Shown here: one piece after another, positions 9,616-16,830 of the stretch
Numbering within the stretch: position 1 is the stretch's first letter
Layout of the letters: each line of letters begins with the position of its first letter
Assembly (NCBI GenBank): GCA_029553375.1
Contig: JAKPCH010000056.1
Span: 1-62,139, forward strand
Direction: 5' to 3'
DNA from: Deltaproteobacteria bacterium
GTDB taxonomy: Bacteria > Desulfobacterota > Syntrophia > Syntrophales > UBA8958
Length of the DNA stretch: 62,139 bases
Made by a program: the position numbers and the translations under genes
The notes under the pieces: generated by a model
Seen by the model: the letters and a program-made list of their open reading frames with translations, nothing else
Told to the model about the DNA's origin: nothing
Database searches by the model: none

Positions 9616-10625
9616 CCCTCTTCGCCGGCCGGCTTAAGGCCGAACTTCTCCCGCAGGGCCGTCTCGATCTCCTTCGCCACCTCCGGGTTTTCCTTCAGGA
9701 AGACGCGGGCGTTGTCCCGGCCCTGGCCGATGCGGTTCCCCCGGTAGGAGTACCAGGCCCCGCTCTTCTCGACGATCCCGTTGTCCGCCGCCAGGTCGAT
9801 GAGATCCCCCTCGCGGGAGATGCCCTCCCCGAAGATGATGTCGAACTCCGTTTCCCTGAAGGGCGGCGCGACTTTGTTCTTCACGACCTTCAGGCGGGTC
9901 CTCATGCCGATCACGTCCTGGCCCTGCTTGATGGAGGTGGTCTTCCTGATGTCGAGACGCATGGAGGCGTAGAACTTCAGGGCGTTGCCCCCCGTCGTCG
10001 TCTCGGGGTTGCCGAAGAAGACGCCGATCTTCATCCGCAGCTGGTTGATGAAGATGACCGTCGTCTTGGATTTGCTGATGCTCCCCGTCAGCTTGCGCAG
10101 GGCCTGGGACATGAGGCGGGCCTGGAGGCCCATCTGGGCGTCTCCCATCTCTCCCTCCAGTTCGGCCTTGGGGACGAGGGCGGCCACGGAGTCCACGACG
10201 ATGACGTCGAAGGCGCCGCTCCGGACGAGGGTCTCGGCGATCTCCAGGGCCTGCTCCCCCGTGTCGGGCTGGGAGACGAGGAGCTCATCGGTGTTGACGC
10301 CGATCTTCCTCGCGTAGGCCACGTCCAGGGCGTGCTCGGCGTCGATGAAGGCGGCCTGGCCGTTCCGCTTCTGGGCCTCGGCGACGATATGGAGGGCCAG
10401 GGTGGTCTTTCCCCCCGACTCGGGGCCGAAGATCTCCACCACCCGCCCCCGGGGGACGCCGCCCACGCCGAGGGCGATATCGAGGCTGAGGCACCCCGTG
10501 GGGATGACGGGGACGTCGATCTTCTCGGCGCTCCCAAGACGCATGATGGAACCCTTGCCGAACTGTCTCTCGATCTGGGCGATGGCCAGATCTACGGCCT
10601 TAGCCCTTTCCGCCTCAGAAGCCAT
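9612..10625 (-). CDS. recA: Recombinase RecA
   Basis: DNA strand-exchange ATPase and SOS co-protease. The protein has 337 residues from ATG 10625, which is preceded by a good site (GGAGGGTGCC). The frame stays open upstream to 10748, but that extension is not RecA-like. Residues 67-75 are the Walker A motif GPESGGKTT, and the L2 DNA-binding loop region ([17 protein letters not shown]) is intact. A candidate promoter lies at 10660-10689. I looked for a LexA box there and did not see one I could defend, so SOS control is open. Followed by recX (4-bp overlap) and alaS. Confidence 0.97.
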   Translation of the reverse strand: MASEAERAKAVDLAIAQIERQFGKGSIMRLGSAEKIDVPVIPTGCLSLDIALGVGGVPRGRVVEIFGPESGGKTTLALHIVAEAQKRNGQAAFIDAEHALDVAYARKIGVNTDELLVSQPDTGEQALEIAETLVRSGAFDVIVVDSVAALVPKAELEGEMGDAQMGLQARLMSQALRKLTGSISKSKTTVIFINQLRMKIGVFFGNPETTTGGNALKFYASMRLDIRKTTSIKQGQDVIGMRTRLKVVKNKVAPPFRETEFDIIFGEGISREGDLIDLAADNGIVEKSGAWYSYRGNRIGQGRDNARVFLKENPEVAKEIETALREKFGLKPAGEEG

Positions 10626-10659
10626 GGCACCCTCCGCAAGTTTTTTTCGATGGTCCGGA

Positions 10660-10689
10660 TTTGTAACCCAAAACCCCCCGCTATGGCAA
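10660..10689 (-). promoter_or_regulatory. Candidate sigma70-type promoter of recA
   Basis: On the minus strand, TTGCCA (10689-10684) and TACAAA (10665-10660) are separated by 18 bp, matching the consensus at 5/6 and 4/6 positions. The predicted start would be about 30 nt before the recA ATG. The -35 element overlaps the end of thpR. Confidence 0.4.
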
Positions 10690-11286
10690 CGATCTTTTAT
10701 TTTGGGGTCCCCCCAGGGGGAATTCGGCCAGGGGGGTGTAGACGGCACCCCGGGGGGTGAGGTCGCTCTTGAAGAGGGTGAGGGAGGAGACGGTGAATCC
10801 CCCCACCGTTTCCCCGGCCTTCTCCCTCAGGACCTCGCCGAGGGCGGCGGTGTCGAGGGGGGCCTTGACCCGCCCCAGGGTCAGGTGGGCGCGAAACGCC
10901 CTGTCCTCGGCGGGAAAGCCGAGGAGTTGCAAGGCCTCTTCGAGACGCCCCTGGAGGGTCGCGAGCCTGTCCACCTCCCCCGCCGTCCCCAGCCAGATCA
11001 CCCGGGGCCTCTTGGGGGAGGGGAAGACCCCGAGACCGCGGACGATGATCTCGAGGGGAGAGAATCGCCGGGTCTCCTCAGCGACGGCCGCGCCGATCCT
11101 GTTTACCTCCTCGGGCGCCACCTCGCCGAAGAACTTCAGGGTGATGTGGATCCCCTCGGGGCGAACCCAAGCGACGGGTCCCCTGATCCGATCCTTTATT
11201 TCCCGGAGGAAGGCGGCGATGGCCCCCCTGAGGTCCCCGGGGGGCTCGGCGGCGAGGAAGGCCCTGATCTTCTTTGTCCCTTCCAC
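10681..11286 (-). CDS. thpR: RNA 2',3'-cyclic phosphodiesterase (ThpR/LigT)
   Basis: 2H-phosphoesterase family, 201 residues. The two catalytic HxT motifs are present: [10 protein letters not shown] near residue 47 and HLTLGRV near residue 133. Members hydrolyse 2',3'-cyclic phosphates on RNA ends; the physiological role is uncertain. The start codon at 11286 lies 4 bp downstream of the cinA stop. It sits between cinA and recA, an arrangement seen in related genomes. Confidence 0.9.
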   Translation of the reverse strand: MEGTKKIRAFLAAEPPGDLRGAIAAFLREIKDRIRGPVAWVRPEGIHITLKFFGEVAPEEVNRIGAAVAEETRRFSPLEIIVRGLGVFPSPKRPRVIWLGTAGEVDRLATLQGRLEEALQLLGFPAEDRAFRAHLTLGRVKAPLDTAALGEVLREKAGETVGGFTVSSLTLFKSDLTPRGAVYTPLAEFPLGGPQNKRSLP

Positions 11287-11290
11287 GGGA

Positions 11291-12535
11291 TCACTCCCCC
11301 ATCAGGTAATCCTTCAGCAGGATGAGGGCCGCCTGGGAGGAGATGATCTTGTTGCGTCTCCTGTTCCAGCGGAAACGGTAACGGCGGCAAAGGGACCGTT
11401 CGTTGTCGGCGAGGGCCATGTAGACGGTGCCGACGGGTTTTTCCTCCGACCCCCCCGTGGGTCCGGCGATACCCGTGACGGACAGGCCCAGGTCCGTTCC
11501 CGCCGCCGCCCTGACCCCCCGGGCCATGAGGACGGCCGTCTGATCGCTCACGGCGCCGTGGGCGAGGAGGACCTCCTCCGGGACGCCGAGGAGGGCCATC
11601 TTGGCCCTGTTGCTGTAGGCGACGATGCCCTGGATGAGAAAGGCCGAGCTGCCGGGCACGTCCGTCAGACGGTCCGTGATTAGGCCCCCCGTGCACGATT
11701 CGGCGACGGCCAAAGTCAGGCCCCTTTCCATGAGGAGGGAGGACACGACCCCCTCGAGGGTGTCTTCGTCGTAGGCGAAGATATAACGCCGGAGGCGGGT
11801 CTCCACCTCCCGGCACGTCTCCTCCAGCCTCCTTGACGCCTCGGCGGCGTCATCCGCCCGGGCCGTGACGACGAGGTGGTTCTCGGGGAACTCGGGATAG
11901 AAACCGATCTCCACCCCCCGGCCCGCGGGGTCGAGACCGGAGAGGGCCTCGTCCACCGCCGCCTCGGGAAGGCCGAAGAGCTTGAAGGTCCTCGACGCCA
12001 CCGCCTTGGCCCGTCCGGGAAAGGTCTCCCTCAGGAGGGGCAGGACGCCCTCCGCGAACATGCGGGCCGCCTCGGAGGGCACGCCGGGTATGACCACGAT
12101 GAGACCCTCTCCATGCCGGAGGGCGAAGCCGTCCGCCGTGCCGACGGGGTTGGGTATGATCCGGGCCCCGGCGGGGAAGTAGGCCTGTTTGGCGTTGTTT
12201 TCGGTCCACTTGAGGCCCCGGGCGGCGAAGAGATCCATGATCCGCCTCAGGACGGCCTCGTCCCGATAGAGGGGGAGGCCCAGGATCTCGGCCACGGCCG
12301 CCGTGGTCACGTCGTCCGCCGTGGGGCCGAGGCCGCCCGTCACGATCACGGCATCGGCCCGCGAGAGGAGGCCGTTTAGGGCCCACGCCATGTCTTGTTT
12401 GTTGTCTCCCACGGAGACGACGGCGATGACCTGCCAGCCCTGGGCGTGGATGCCCTTCGCGATGACGGCGGCGTTTTTGTCTCGGATACGGCCCGTGACG
12501 AGCTCGTTCCCCACGGTCATGATCGCGGTCTTCAT
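11291..12535 (-). CDS. cinA: CinA family protein (NMN deamidase-related)
   Basis: 414 residues from ATG 12535. The N-terminal two thirds is a molybdopterin-binding-like domain (MTVGNELVTGRIRD at the start and the VTGGLGPTADD motif near residue 65). The C-terminal domain (about 255-414) is the CinA/PncC domain with AESCTGGLI and VTGIAGPTGG. This domain deamidates nicotinamide mononucleotide in other bacteria; the N-terminal domain can act as a pyrophosphatase. The frame is open upstream through pgpA in another frame, but homology begins at 12535, where the ATG overlaps the pgpA stop as ATGA. Confidence 0.93.
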   Translation of the reverse strand: MKTAIMTVGNELVTGRIRDKNAAVIAKGIHAQGWQVIAVVSVGDNKQDMAWALNGLLSRADAVIVTGGLGPTADDVTTAAVAEILGLPLYRDEAVLRRIMDLFAARGLKWTENNAKQAYFPAGARIIPNPVGTADGFALRHGEGLIVVIPGVPSEAARMFAEGVLPLLRETFPGRAKAVASRTFKLFGLPEAAVDEALSGLDPAGRGVEIGFYPEFPENHLVVTARADDAAEASRRLEETCREVETRLRRYIFAYDEDTLEGVVSSLLMERGLTLAVAESCTGGLITDRLTDVPGSSAFLIQGIVAYSNRAKMALLGVPEEVLLAHGAVSDQTAVLMARGVRAAAGTDLGLSVTGIAGPTGGSEEKPVGTVYMALADNERSLCRRYRFRWNRRRNKIISSQAALILLKDYLMGE

Positions 12536-12984
12536 GAAGGAAGCACCCCCAAAAGGACAAGGATCATCAGGGTCAGGGCCCCGTAGAGGCCCGCCGCCAC
12601 GTCGTCCATCACCACCCCTACGCCCCCCGGCAGGCGCCGCTGGGCCCAGTCCACGGGAAAGGGTTTGAGGATGTCCAAGAGGCGGAAAACGAAAAAACCC
12701 GCCACTACGGAGGCCCATGAGGGCGCGATGGCGACCATCGTCCAGAGATAGCCGACGACTTCGTCGATGACGATCTGGGGGGGGTCCCGGCGCCCGAAGA
12801 GGGCCTCGGCCCTGTCGGCGACGCGGCAGGCAAGGACCGTGGCCGTGACGACGGTCAAGACGTAGAGCCATCGGGGCTGATGGATGAGAACCAGGTATAT
12901 GGGGACGGCGACGACGGTCCCCGCCGTGCCGGGGGCGACGGGGCAATAGCCGGCGCCGAGGGCCGTGGCGGCGATCTTGGTCAA
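12532..12984 (-). CDS. pgpA: Phosphatidylglycerophosphatase A
   Basis: Membrane enzyme that dephosphorylates phosphatidylglycerophosphate to phosphatidylglycerol. The 150-residue protein has the family start region (GYCPVAPGTAGTV at about 12-24), the conserved acidic segment QIVIDEVVGY near 70-79, the RLLDILKPFP motif near 100-109, and several membrane helices. The start is taken as TTG 12984, since no ATG or GTG is in frame upstream; the ribosome site is weak, so the start is less certain than the identity. Coupled by 4 bp to cinA. Confidence 0.9.
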   Translation of the reverse strand: MTKIAATALGAGYCPVAPGTAGTVVAVPIYLVLIHQPRWLYVLTVVTATVLACRVADRAEALFGRRDPPQIVIDEVVGYLWTMVAIAPSWASVVAGFFVFRLLDILKPFPVDWAQRRLPGGVGVVMDDVAAGLYGALTLMILVLLGVLPS

Positions 12985-13015
12985 CTTGTCACCCAGTATC
13001 TTTCCCCCGGCCCCT

Positions 13016-13318
13016 TCAGACCTTCGTCACGTCGATACCGGCGGCGATGGCGAGTTTGTAGGACTCCCGCTTCAGGTAGACACCCCTGGCGGCGAGGAAG
13101 AGGGAGAAGACCAGACCGCCCACGGCCAGGGCCAGGGCCGTCCCCACTCCCCACTCGCGGTAGACGAAGAAGGTGACGGGTAAAAAGAGCATGATCAGGA
13201 GGAGACCCACCTGGAAGAAACGGTCTCCCAGGAGCCAGAGACGGGCGGCGCGGGGGGCGCGGACCTTCATCTTTTCGAAGAGGGGGTAATCGAGGGAAAC
13301 GAAGTTCTCTTTTTTCAT
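13016..13318 (-). CDS. Small two-helix membrane protein, function unknown
   Basis: I do not recognise a family. The 100-residue product begins MKKENFVSLD at ATG 13318, has a basic amphipathic N-terminal region, then two strongly hydrophobic segments (about 35-52 and 60-77) and a short cytosolic-type tail. A longer frame continues through the tRNA-Leu gene; that extension is only the translated tRNA and should be ignored. It lies 31 bp before pgpA and about 53 bp after tRNA-Leu, so it probably shares the tRNA-Leu transcript and may relate to membrane function, which is inference only. Confidence 0.6.
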   Translation of the reverse strand: MKKENFVSLDYPLFEKMKVRAPRAARLWLLGDRFFQVGLLLIMLFLPVTFFVYREWGVGTALALAVGGLVFSLFLAARGVYLKRESYKLAIAAGIDVTKV

Positions 13319-13371
13319 CCGTCGTCCAGGGGGAAAAGGGAGGCCCTCCGGGGTCCCGCCCTTTTTTCTTG

Positions 13372-13459
13372 TGGTGCCGGAGGTGGGAGTCGAACCCACA
13401 TGACCGCAAGGGTCGGGGGATTTTGAGTCCCCTGCGTCTACCAGTTTCACCACTCCGGC
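13372..13459 (-). tRNA. tRNA-Leu(CAA), CCA encoded
   Basis: A complete class II cloverleaf on the minus strand. The acceptor stem is GCCGGAG paired with CTCCGGC, discriminator A, and encoded CCA at 13374-13372. The anticodon stem GGGGA/TCCCC encloses CTCAAAA, giving anticodon CAA (13425-13423). It has a long variable arm as expected for leucine, and a T-loop TTCGACT. A strong promoter lies just upstream. Confidence 0.97.
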
Positions 13460-13472
13460 ACGGTGAGAGAGG

Positions 13473-13499
13473 ATTATATGGGGGGTCCTTAAATGTCAA
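13473..13499 (-). promoter_or_regulatory. Promoter of tRNA-Leu transcription unit
   Basis: On the minus strand, a perfect TTGACA (13499-13494) and a perfect TATAAT (13478-13473) are separated by 15 bp, a short but workable spacing. The predicted start is about 7 nt before the mature tRNA 5' end. It probably also serves the downstream small membrane protein and pgpA. Confidence 0.75.
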
Positions 13500-13516
13500 G
13501 GGGAAAGAAAAAAGTC

Positions 13517-13545
13517 TTGCAGTACCTTTTAATTGCAAGTATAAG
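13517..13545 (+). promoter_or_regulatory. Candidate promoter of ruvX-mltG
   Basis: TTGCAG (13517-13522), 17-bp spacer and TATAAG (13540-13545), a good -10 with a weak -35. It lies back to back with the tRNA-Leu promoter, with 17 bp between the two -35 elements, in the only A+T-rich part of this intergenic region. Confidence 0.5.
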
Positions 13546-13572
13546 AATCGGTTCTCAATAGTAGGTTAATTT

Positions 13573-14010
13573 ATGCGCATCATCGGTATAGACTATGGAG
13601 AGAGGCGGATCGGCGTCGCCGTCAGCGACGAGACGGGGACCTGGGCCCGGCCCCTGACCGTGATCGTGAGGAAGAACAGGAAGACGGACATGGAGGCCCT
13701 GAAGACCGTCGTGAACGACCAGGGGGCACAGAAGATCGTCGTCGGCTTGCCCCTCCGTCTCGACGGCACGGAGGGGATGCAGTGCGAGAAGGTGAGGCGT
13801 TTCGCCGCCCGCCTGGAGCGGTGCCTAGAGAGGCCCGTCGTCTTCTGGGACGAGACCCTCTCCACGGCCGAGGCGGAGGAAAGGATGGCCCTCCTCGACG
13901 TCCGGGGGCGGGAGAGGAAGGCCGAGGTGGACCGCCTGGCCGCCGCGGTCATCCTCCAGGATTTCCTGGACGCCGCGGGGAAACGGGCGGGGGACGTCGA
14001 GGAGCGGTGA
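13573..14010 (+). CDS. ruvX: RuvX/YqgF RNase H-fold nuclease
   Basis: Putative Holliday-junction resolvase, also implicated in 16S rRNA 5'-end processing. The 145-residue product has the family N-terminus GIDYGERRIGVAVSD, the VVGLPLRLDGTEG loop and the acidic DETLSTAEAEERM segment near residue 95. ATG 13573 is preceded by only a weak site. It is one base before mltG, and the pair may be transcribed from the 13517 promoter. Confidence 0.92.
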   Translation: MRIIGIDYGERRIGVAVSDETGTWARPLTVIVRKNRKTDMEALKTVVNDQGAQKIVVGLPLRLDGTEGMQCEKVRRFAARLERCLERPVVFWDETLSTAEAEERMALLDVRGRERKAEVDRLAAAVILQDFLDAAGKRAGDVEER

Positions 14011-14011
14011 C

Positions 14012-15010
14012 ATGAGGAGGCGTTTCTTCTTCAAGGCGACGGCCCTGGCGGGCGTTTTCTTCCTCGCCACCTTCATCCTCTACGCCTTTTCGCCCGTCGG
14101 TGGCGAGGAGAAGGGCGTCATCGTCGAAATCCCCAGGGGCACGGGTTTCAGGGGGATCGTCGAGATCCTCGACGGGGCGGGACTGGTCGCCAACCGCCCC
14201 TACTTCACCCTCCTGGCCCTCGTCAAGGGGGCGGCCCGCCAGATCAGGGCGGGGGAGTACGAGTTTTCGGCCTCCATGTCCCCGACGGAGATCATCGATC
14301 GCCTGGTCCAGGGACAGATCAAGGTGCATATTGTTACCATACCGGAGGACCTGACGGTGCGGGAGATCGCCGCCCGCCTCGCCGCGGAGGGACTCGTCGA
14401 CGAAAAGGCCTTCCTCGCCCTCGCCTCGGACCGGGCCTTCCTCTCCTCCCTGGGGATCGAGGCGGACAGCGTCGAGGGCTACCTCTTCCCCGAGACGTAC
14501 CACCTGGACCGCTCCATGACGCCGAGGGAGATCATGGGGATCATGGTGAGACAGTTCTGGAAGGCGGCGACGCCGCAGATGAGGAAACGGGCCGAGGAAA
14601 TGGGCCTCTCCGTTCACGAGTGGGTGGTCATGGCGTCCCTCATCGGCAAGGAGACGGGCTACAGGGCGGAGAAACCCCTCATCGCCGCCGTTTTCTACAA
14701 CCGTCTCAAGAAGGGGATGAAGCTCCAGTGCGATCCCACGGCGGTCTACGACCTGGAAAACTTCAACGGCGTCATCCGCCGGGTCCACCTCCGTCGTGAT
14801 CACCCCTACAACACCTACGTGATCTACGGCCTTCCCCCCGGACCCATCGGGAACCCCGGCCTGGATTCCCTCAAGGCCGCCCTCTATCCGGCGAAGGTCC
14901 CCTACCTCTATTTCGTATCCACGGGGAACGGGAGCCATCAGTTTTCCGCCTCCCTGGAGGAACATAACCTGGCCGTCTCAAGATATCAGATTCAAATGAA
15001 AAAAAGATAA
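14012..15010 (+). CDS. mltG: Endolytic peptidoglycan transglycosylase MltG
   Basis: Inner-membrane lytic transglycosylase (YceG family) that cuts nascent glycan strands and is thought to act as a terminase. The protein is 332 residues with one N-terminal membrane helix (about 8-27), a LysM-like region (about 35-105) and the catalytic domain. The catalytic Glu is E214 in the LIGKETGY motif, and LPPGPIGNPG is near 275. It sits directly upstream of the mraZ promoter, consistent with a role in cell-wall growth. Confidence 0.94.
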   Translation: MRRRFFFKATALAGVFFLATFILYAFSPVGGEEKGVIVEIPRGTGFRGIVEILDGAGLVANRPYFTLLALVKGAARQIRAGEYEFSASMSPTEIIDRLVQGQIKVHIVTIPEDLTVREIAARLAAEGLVDEKAFLALASDRAFLSSLGIEADSVEGYLFPETYHLDRSMTPREIMGIMVRQFWKAATPQMRKRAEEMGLSVHEWVVMASLIGKETGYRAEKPLIAAVFYNRLKKGMKLQCDPTAVYDLENFNGVIRRVHLRRDHPYNTYVIYGLPPGPIGNPGLDSLKAALYPAKVPYLYFVSTGNGSHQFSASLEEHNLAVSRYQIQMKKR

Positions 15011-15017
15011 ATTCCCC

Positions 15018-15046
15018 TTGACAAACCCGGGAGGCCTCTCTATAGT
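15018..15046 (+). promoter_or_regulatory. Main promoter of the division/cell-wall cluster
   Basis: TTGACA (15018-15023), a 17-bp spacer and TATAGT (15041-15046): a near-consensus sigma70 promoter starting 8 bp after the mltG stop codon. The predicted start near 15053 coincides with the first MraZ-type box. No other intergenic gap of size occurs before ftsZ, so this may drive most of the cluster. Confidence 0.8.
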
Positions 15047-15053
15047 CCCCTCC

Positions 15054-15079
15054 GTGGGGCAAAGTGGTTCGTACTGGAG
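15054..15079 (+). promoter_or_regulatory. Probable MraZ operator: three TGG boxes at 10-bp spacing
   Basis: The boxes TGGGG, TGGTT and TGGAG begin at 15055, 15065 and 15075, so five-base boxes are separated by five-base spacers. This matches the known direct-repeat layout (TGGGN with 5-nt spacers) bound by MraZ in E. coli. The array begins at the predicted transcription start and the third box overlaps the mraZ ribosome-binding site, which would suit negative autoregulation. Confidence 0.65.
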
Positions 15080-15088
15080 GAAATTCCC

Positions 15089-15535
15089 ATGGCGGGGTTC
15101 CGGGGTCAATATTATCACACCATCGACGACAAGGGCCGGATCAGCTTCCCCGCCCGCTTCCGGGAGATCCTGGCGGACCGCTACGACAACCGCCTCGTCA
15201 TCACCAACTGGGACGGCTACCTCATGGTCTTCCCCTATGACGAGTGGCTGATCATCGAGGAGAAGGTTTCCCACCAGTCCATCCTGAGGAAAGAGATCCG
15301 CTCCTTTCAACGTTTCTTCATGTCCGGGGCCGTGGACTGCACCCTCGACGCCCAGGGTCGGGTCCTGATCCCCGCCAACCTGCGGGAGTACGCCGGACTC
15401 GAACGGGACGTCGTTCTGGCGGGCATGGTCCGGGTCATAGAGATCTGGAGCAGGGAACGTTTCGAGGCGAACATGAAGGAGACGGGTGAAAACCCCGACC
15501 TGATCATGAAGGCCATCAGCGAAATGGGGATATAA
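15089..15535 (+). CDS. mraZ: Transcriptional regulator MraZ
   Basis: Ring-forming DNA-binding regulator with two SpoVT/AbrB-like (MraZ) domains; in E. coli it represses its own division-cluster promoter. It is 148 residues; both copies of the family signature are visible ([14 protein letters not shown] near 15-28 and [15 protein letters not shown] near 89-103). ATG 15089 is preceded by GGAGGA. It is the first gene of the cluster, directly behind its own probable operator. Confidence 0.96.
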   Translation: MAGFRGQYYHTIDDKGRISFPARFREILADRYDNRLVITNWDGYLMVFPYDEWLIIEEKVSHQSILRKEIRSFQRFFMSGAVDCTLDAQGRVLIPANLREYAGLERDVVLAGMVRVIEIWSRERFEANMKETGENPDLIMKAISEMGI

Positions 15536-15550
15536 AACGGGGCCGGGGTC

Positions 15551-16483
15551 ATGGATTTTTTCCATACCCCTGTTCTCCTCGGTGAGGTTGTGGCCTCCCT
15601 CCGGTGCCGAAAAGGAGGGATATACGTGGACGGCACCGTGGGGGGGGGCGGTCACGCGGCGGCTATTCTCGAGGCCTCCGGTCCGGACGGCCGACTCGTC
15701 GGTCTCGATGTGGATGACGAGGCCCTCTCCGCGGCGGCGGGGAGGTTGCGGGTCTACGGCGAGCGGGTCGTGCTGGTGAGGGCCAATTTCGCCCATCTGG
15801 ACCGGATCTTACAGCGACTGGACATAGAGAGGGTGGACGGGATCCTTTTAGACCTGGGGGTTTCGTCCCACCAGTTGGGGGCGCCGCAGAGGGGTTTTTC
15901 CTTTTCCGCCGCCGGTCCCCTGGACATGCGCATGGACCGCCGCCTCGAGGTGACGGCCGCTGACATCGTCAACACCTATTCGGAGGAGGAGTTGGAAACG
16001 ATCATCCGCCAGTGGGGGGAGGAGAGGAAGGCGGCGCGGGTGGCGAGGGCCATCGTTGCCCACCGCCGAAGGTCCCCCATCGGGACGACGTCGGACCTGG
16101 CCAGGATCGTGGCCTCCGCCGTGGGCGGCAGGCGCGGCGGCGGGATCCACCCCGCGACGAGGACCTTTCAGGCCTTGCGCATCGCCGTGAACGACGAGCT
16201 CGCCAACCTGAAGCGGGCCCTGGAGACGGGGGTGGATCTCCTGTCCGCGGGCGGCCGTTTTTCCGTCGTCTCCTTCCATTCCCTGGAGGACCGGATGGTG
16301 AAGGAGACCTTCCGCCGTCTCGCGGACCCCTGCAGCTGCCCCGCCGATCTGCCCGTCTGTGTCTGCGGGCGGGCGGGCAAGGTGCGCCTGGTGACGGGGA
16401 GGCCCGTCCGTCCCGGGGAGGAGGAGGTAAGGTCCAACCCGAGGGCGGCGAGCGCCCGTTTGCGCACCGTGGAGAGGATTTAG
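15551..16483 (+). CDS. rsmH: 16S rRNA (cytosine-1402-N4)-methyltransferase
   Basis: AdoMet-dependent methyltransferase, formerly MraW, which modifies C1402 in the ribosomal decoding centre. It is 310 residues. The N-terminal FFHTPVLLGEVV motif and the AdoMet-binding YVDGTVGGGGHAAAIL segment near 25-40 are clear, as are DGILLDLGVSSHQL and the C-terminal FSVVSFHSLEDRMVK. A short Cys-rich stretch lies near 262-277. It starts 15 bp after mraZ and is followed by ftsL after 2 bp. Confidence 0.96.
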   Translation: MDFFHTPVLLGEVVASLRCRKGGIYVDGTVGGGGHAAAILEASGPDGRLVGLDVDDEALSAAAGRLRVYGERVVLVRANFAHLDRILQRLDIERVDGILLDLGVSSHQLGAPQRGFSFSAAGPLDMRMDRRLEVTAADIVNTYSEEELETIIRQWGEERKAARVARAIVAHRRRSPIGTTSDLARIVASAVGGRRGGGIHPATRTFQALRIAVNDELANLKRALETGVDLLSAGGRFSVVSFHSLEDRMVKETFRRLADPCSCPADLPVCVCGRAGKVRLVTGRPVRPGEEEVRSNPRAASARLRTVERI

Positions 16484-16485
16484 GG

Positions 16486-16830
16486 ATGGCCGTCGCGGAA
16501 GGGTTGAGAGACGGGCGTGACTACGTCGAGGAGAGACGTCTCCCCAAGGTCCGTCTCTCCAGCCTCCTCGTGGCGACGGTCGTCATGGTGGCGGCGGCCC
16601 TCGTGTATGTCTGGTCCCACATCAACATGACGAAACTCGAGTACCAGATCGCCGAGGAACTCGGCGTCCGGGAGATGCTCCTCCAGGAGGGTAAGAAGCT
16701 CAAGCTCGAAATCGCCACCCTCAAGTCCCCCCAGCGCATCGCCCGGATAGCCCGGGAGAGGCTCAACATGGGACCGCCGACCCAGGATCAGGTGGTGTTG
16801 ATCAAGAAGGAAACGGAGGCCCCGCAATGA
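16486..16830 (+). CDS. ftsL: Cell division protein FtsL-like
   Basis: Small bitopic divisome protein, 114 residues from ATG 16486. It has a cytosolic N-terminus of about 25 residues, one membrane helix (about 27-45) and a periplasmic coiled-coil region that ends with the FtsL-like AREKLNMGPPT-type motif (here RERLNMGPPTQDQV at about 89-102). Assignment rests on topology, this motif and position between rsmH and ftsI. The frame extends upstream inside rsmH, but that part is not FtsL-like. The stop overlaps the ftsI ATG as ATGA. Confidence 0.88.
   Translation: MAVAEGLRDGRDYVEERRLPKVRLSSLLVATVVMVAAALVYVWSHINMTKLEYQIAEELGVREMLLQEGKKLKLEIATLKSPQRIARIARERLNMGPPTQDQVVLIKKETEAPQ

Noticed and set aside
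10626-10748. 41-codon upstream extension of recA
   Set aside because: No RecA similarity; the ATG at 10625 has a strong ribosome site and matches the family start.
13319-13453. N-terminal extension of the small membrane protein through tRNA-Leu
   Set aside because: The extension is just the translated tRNA sequence; a normal ATG follows at 13318.
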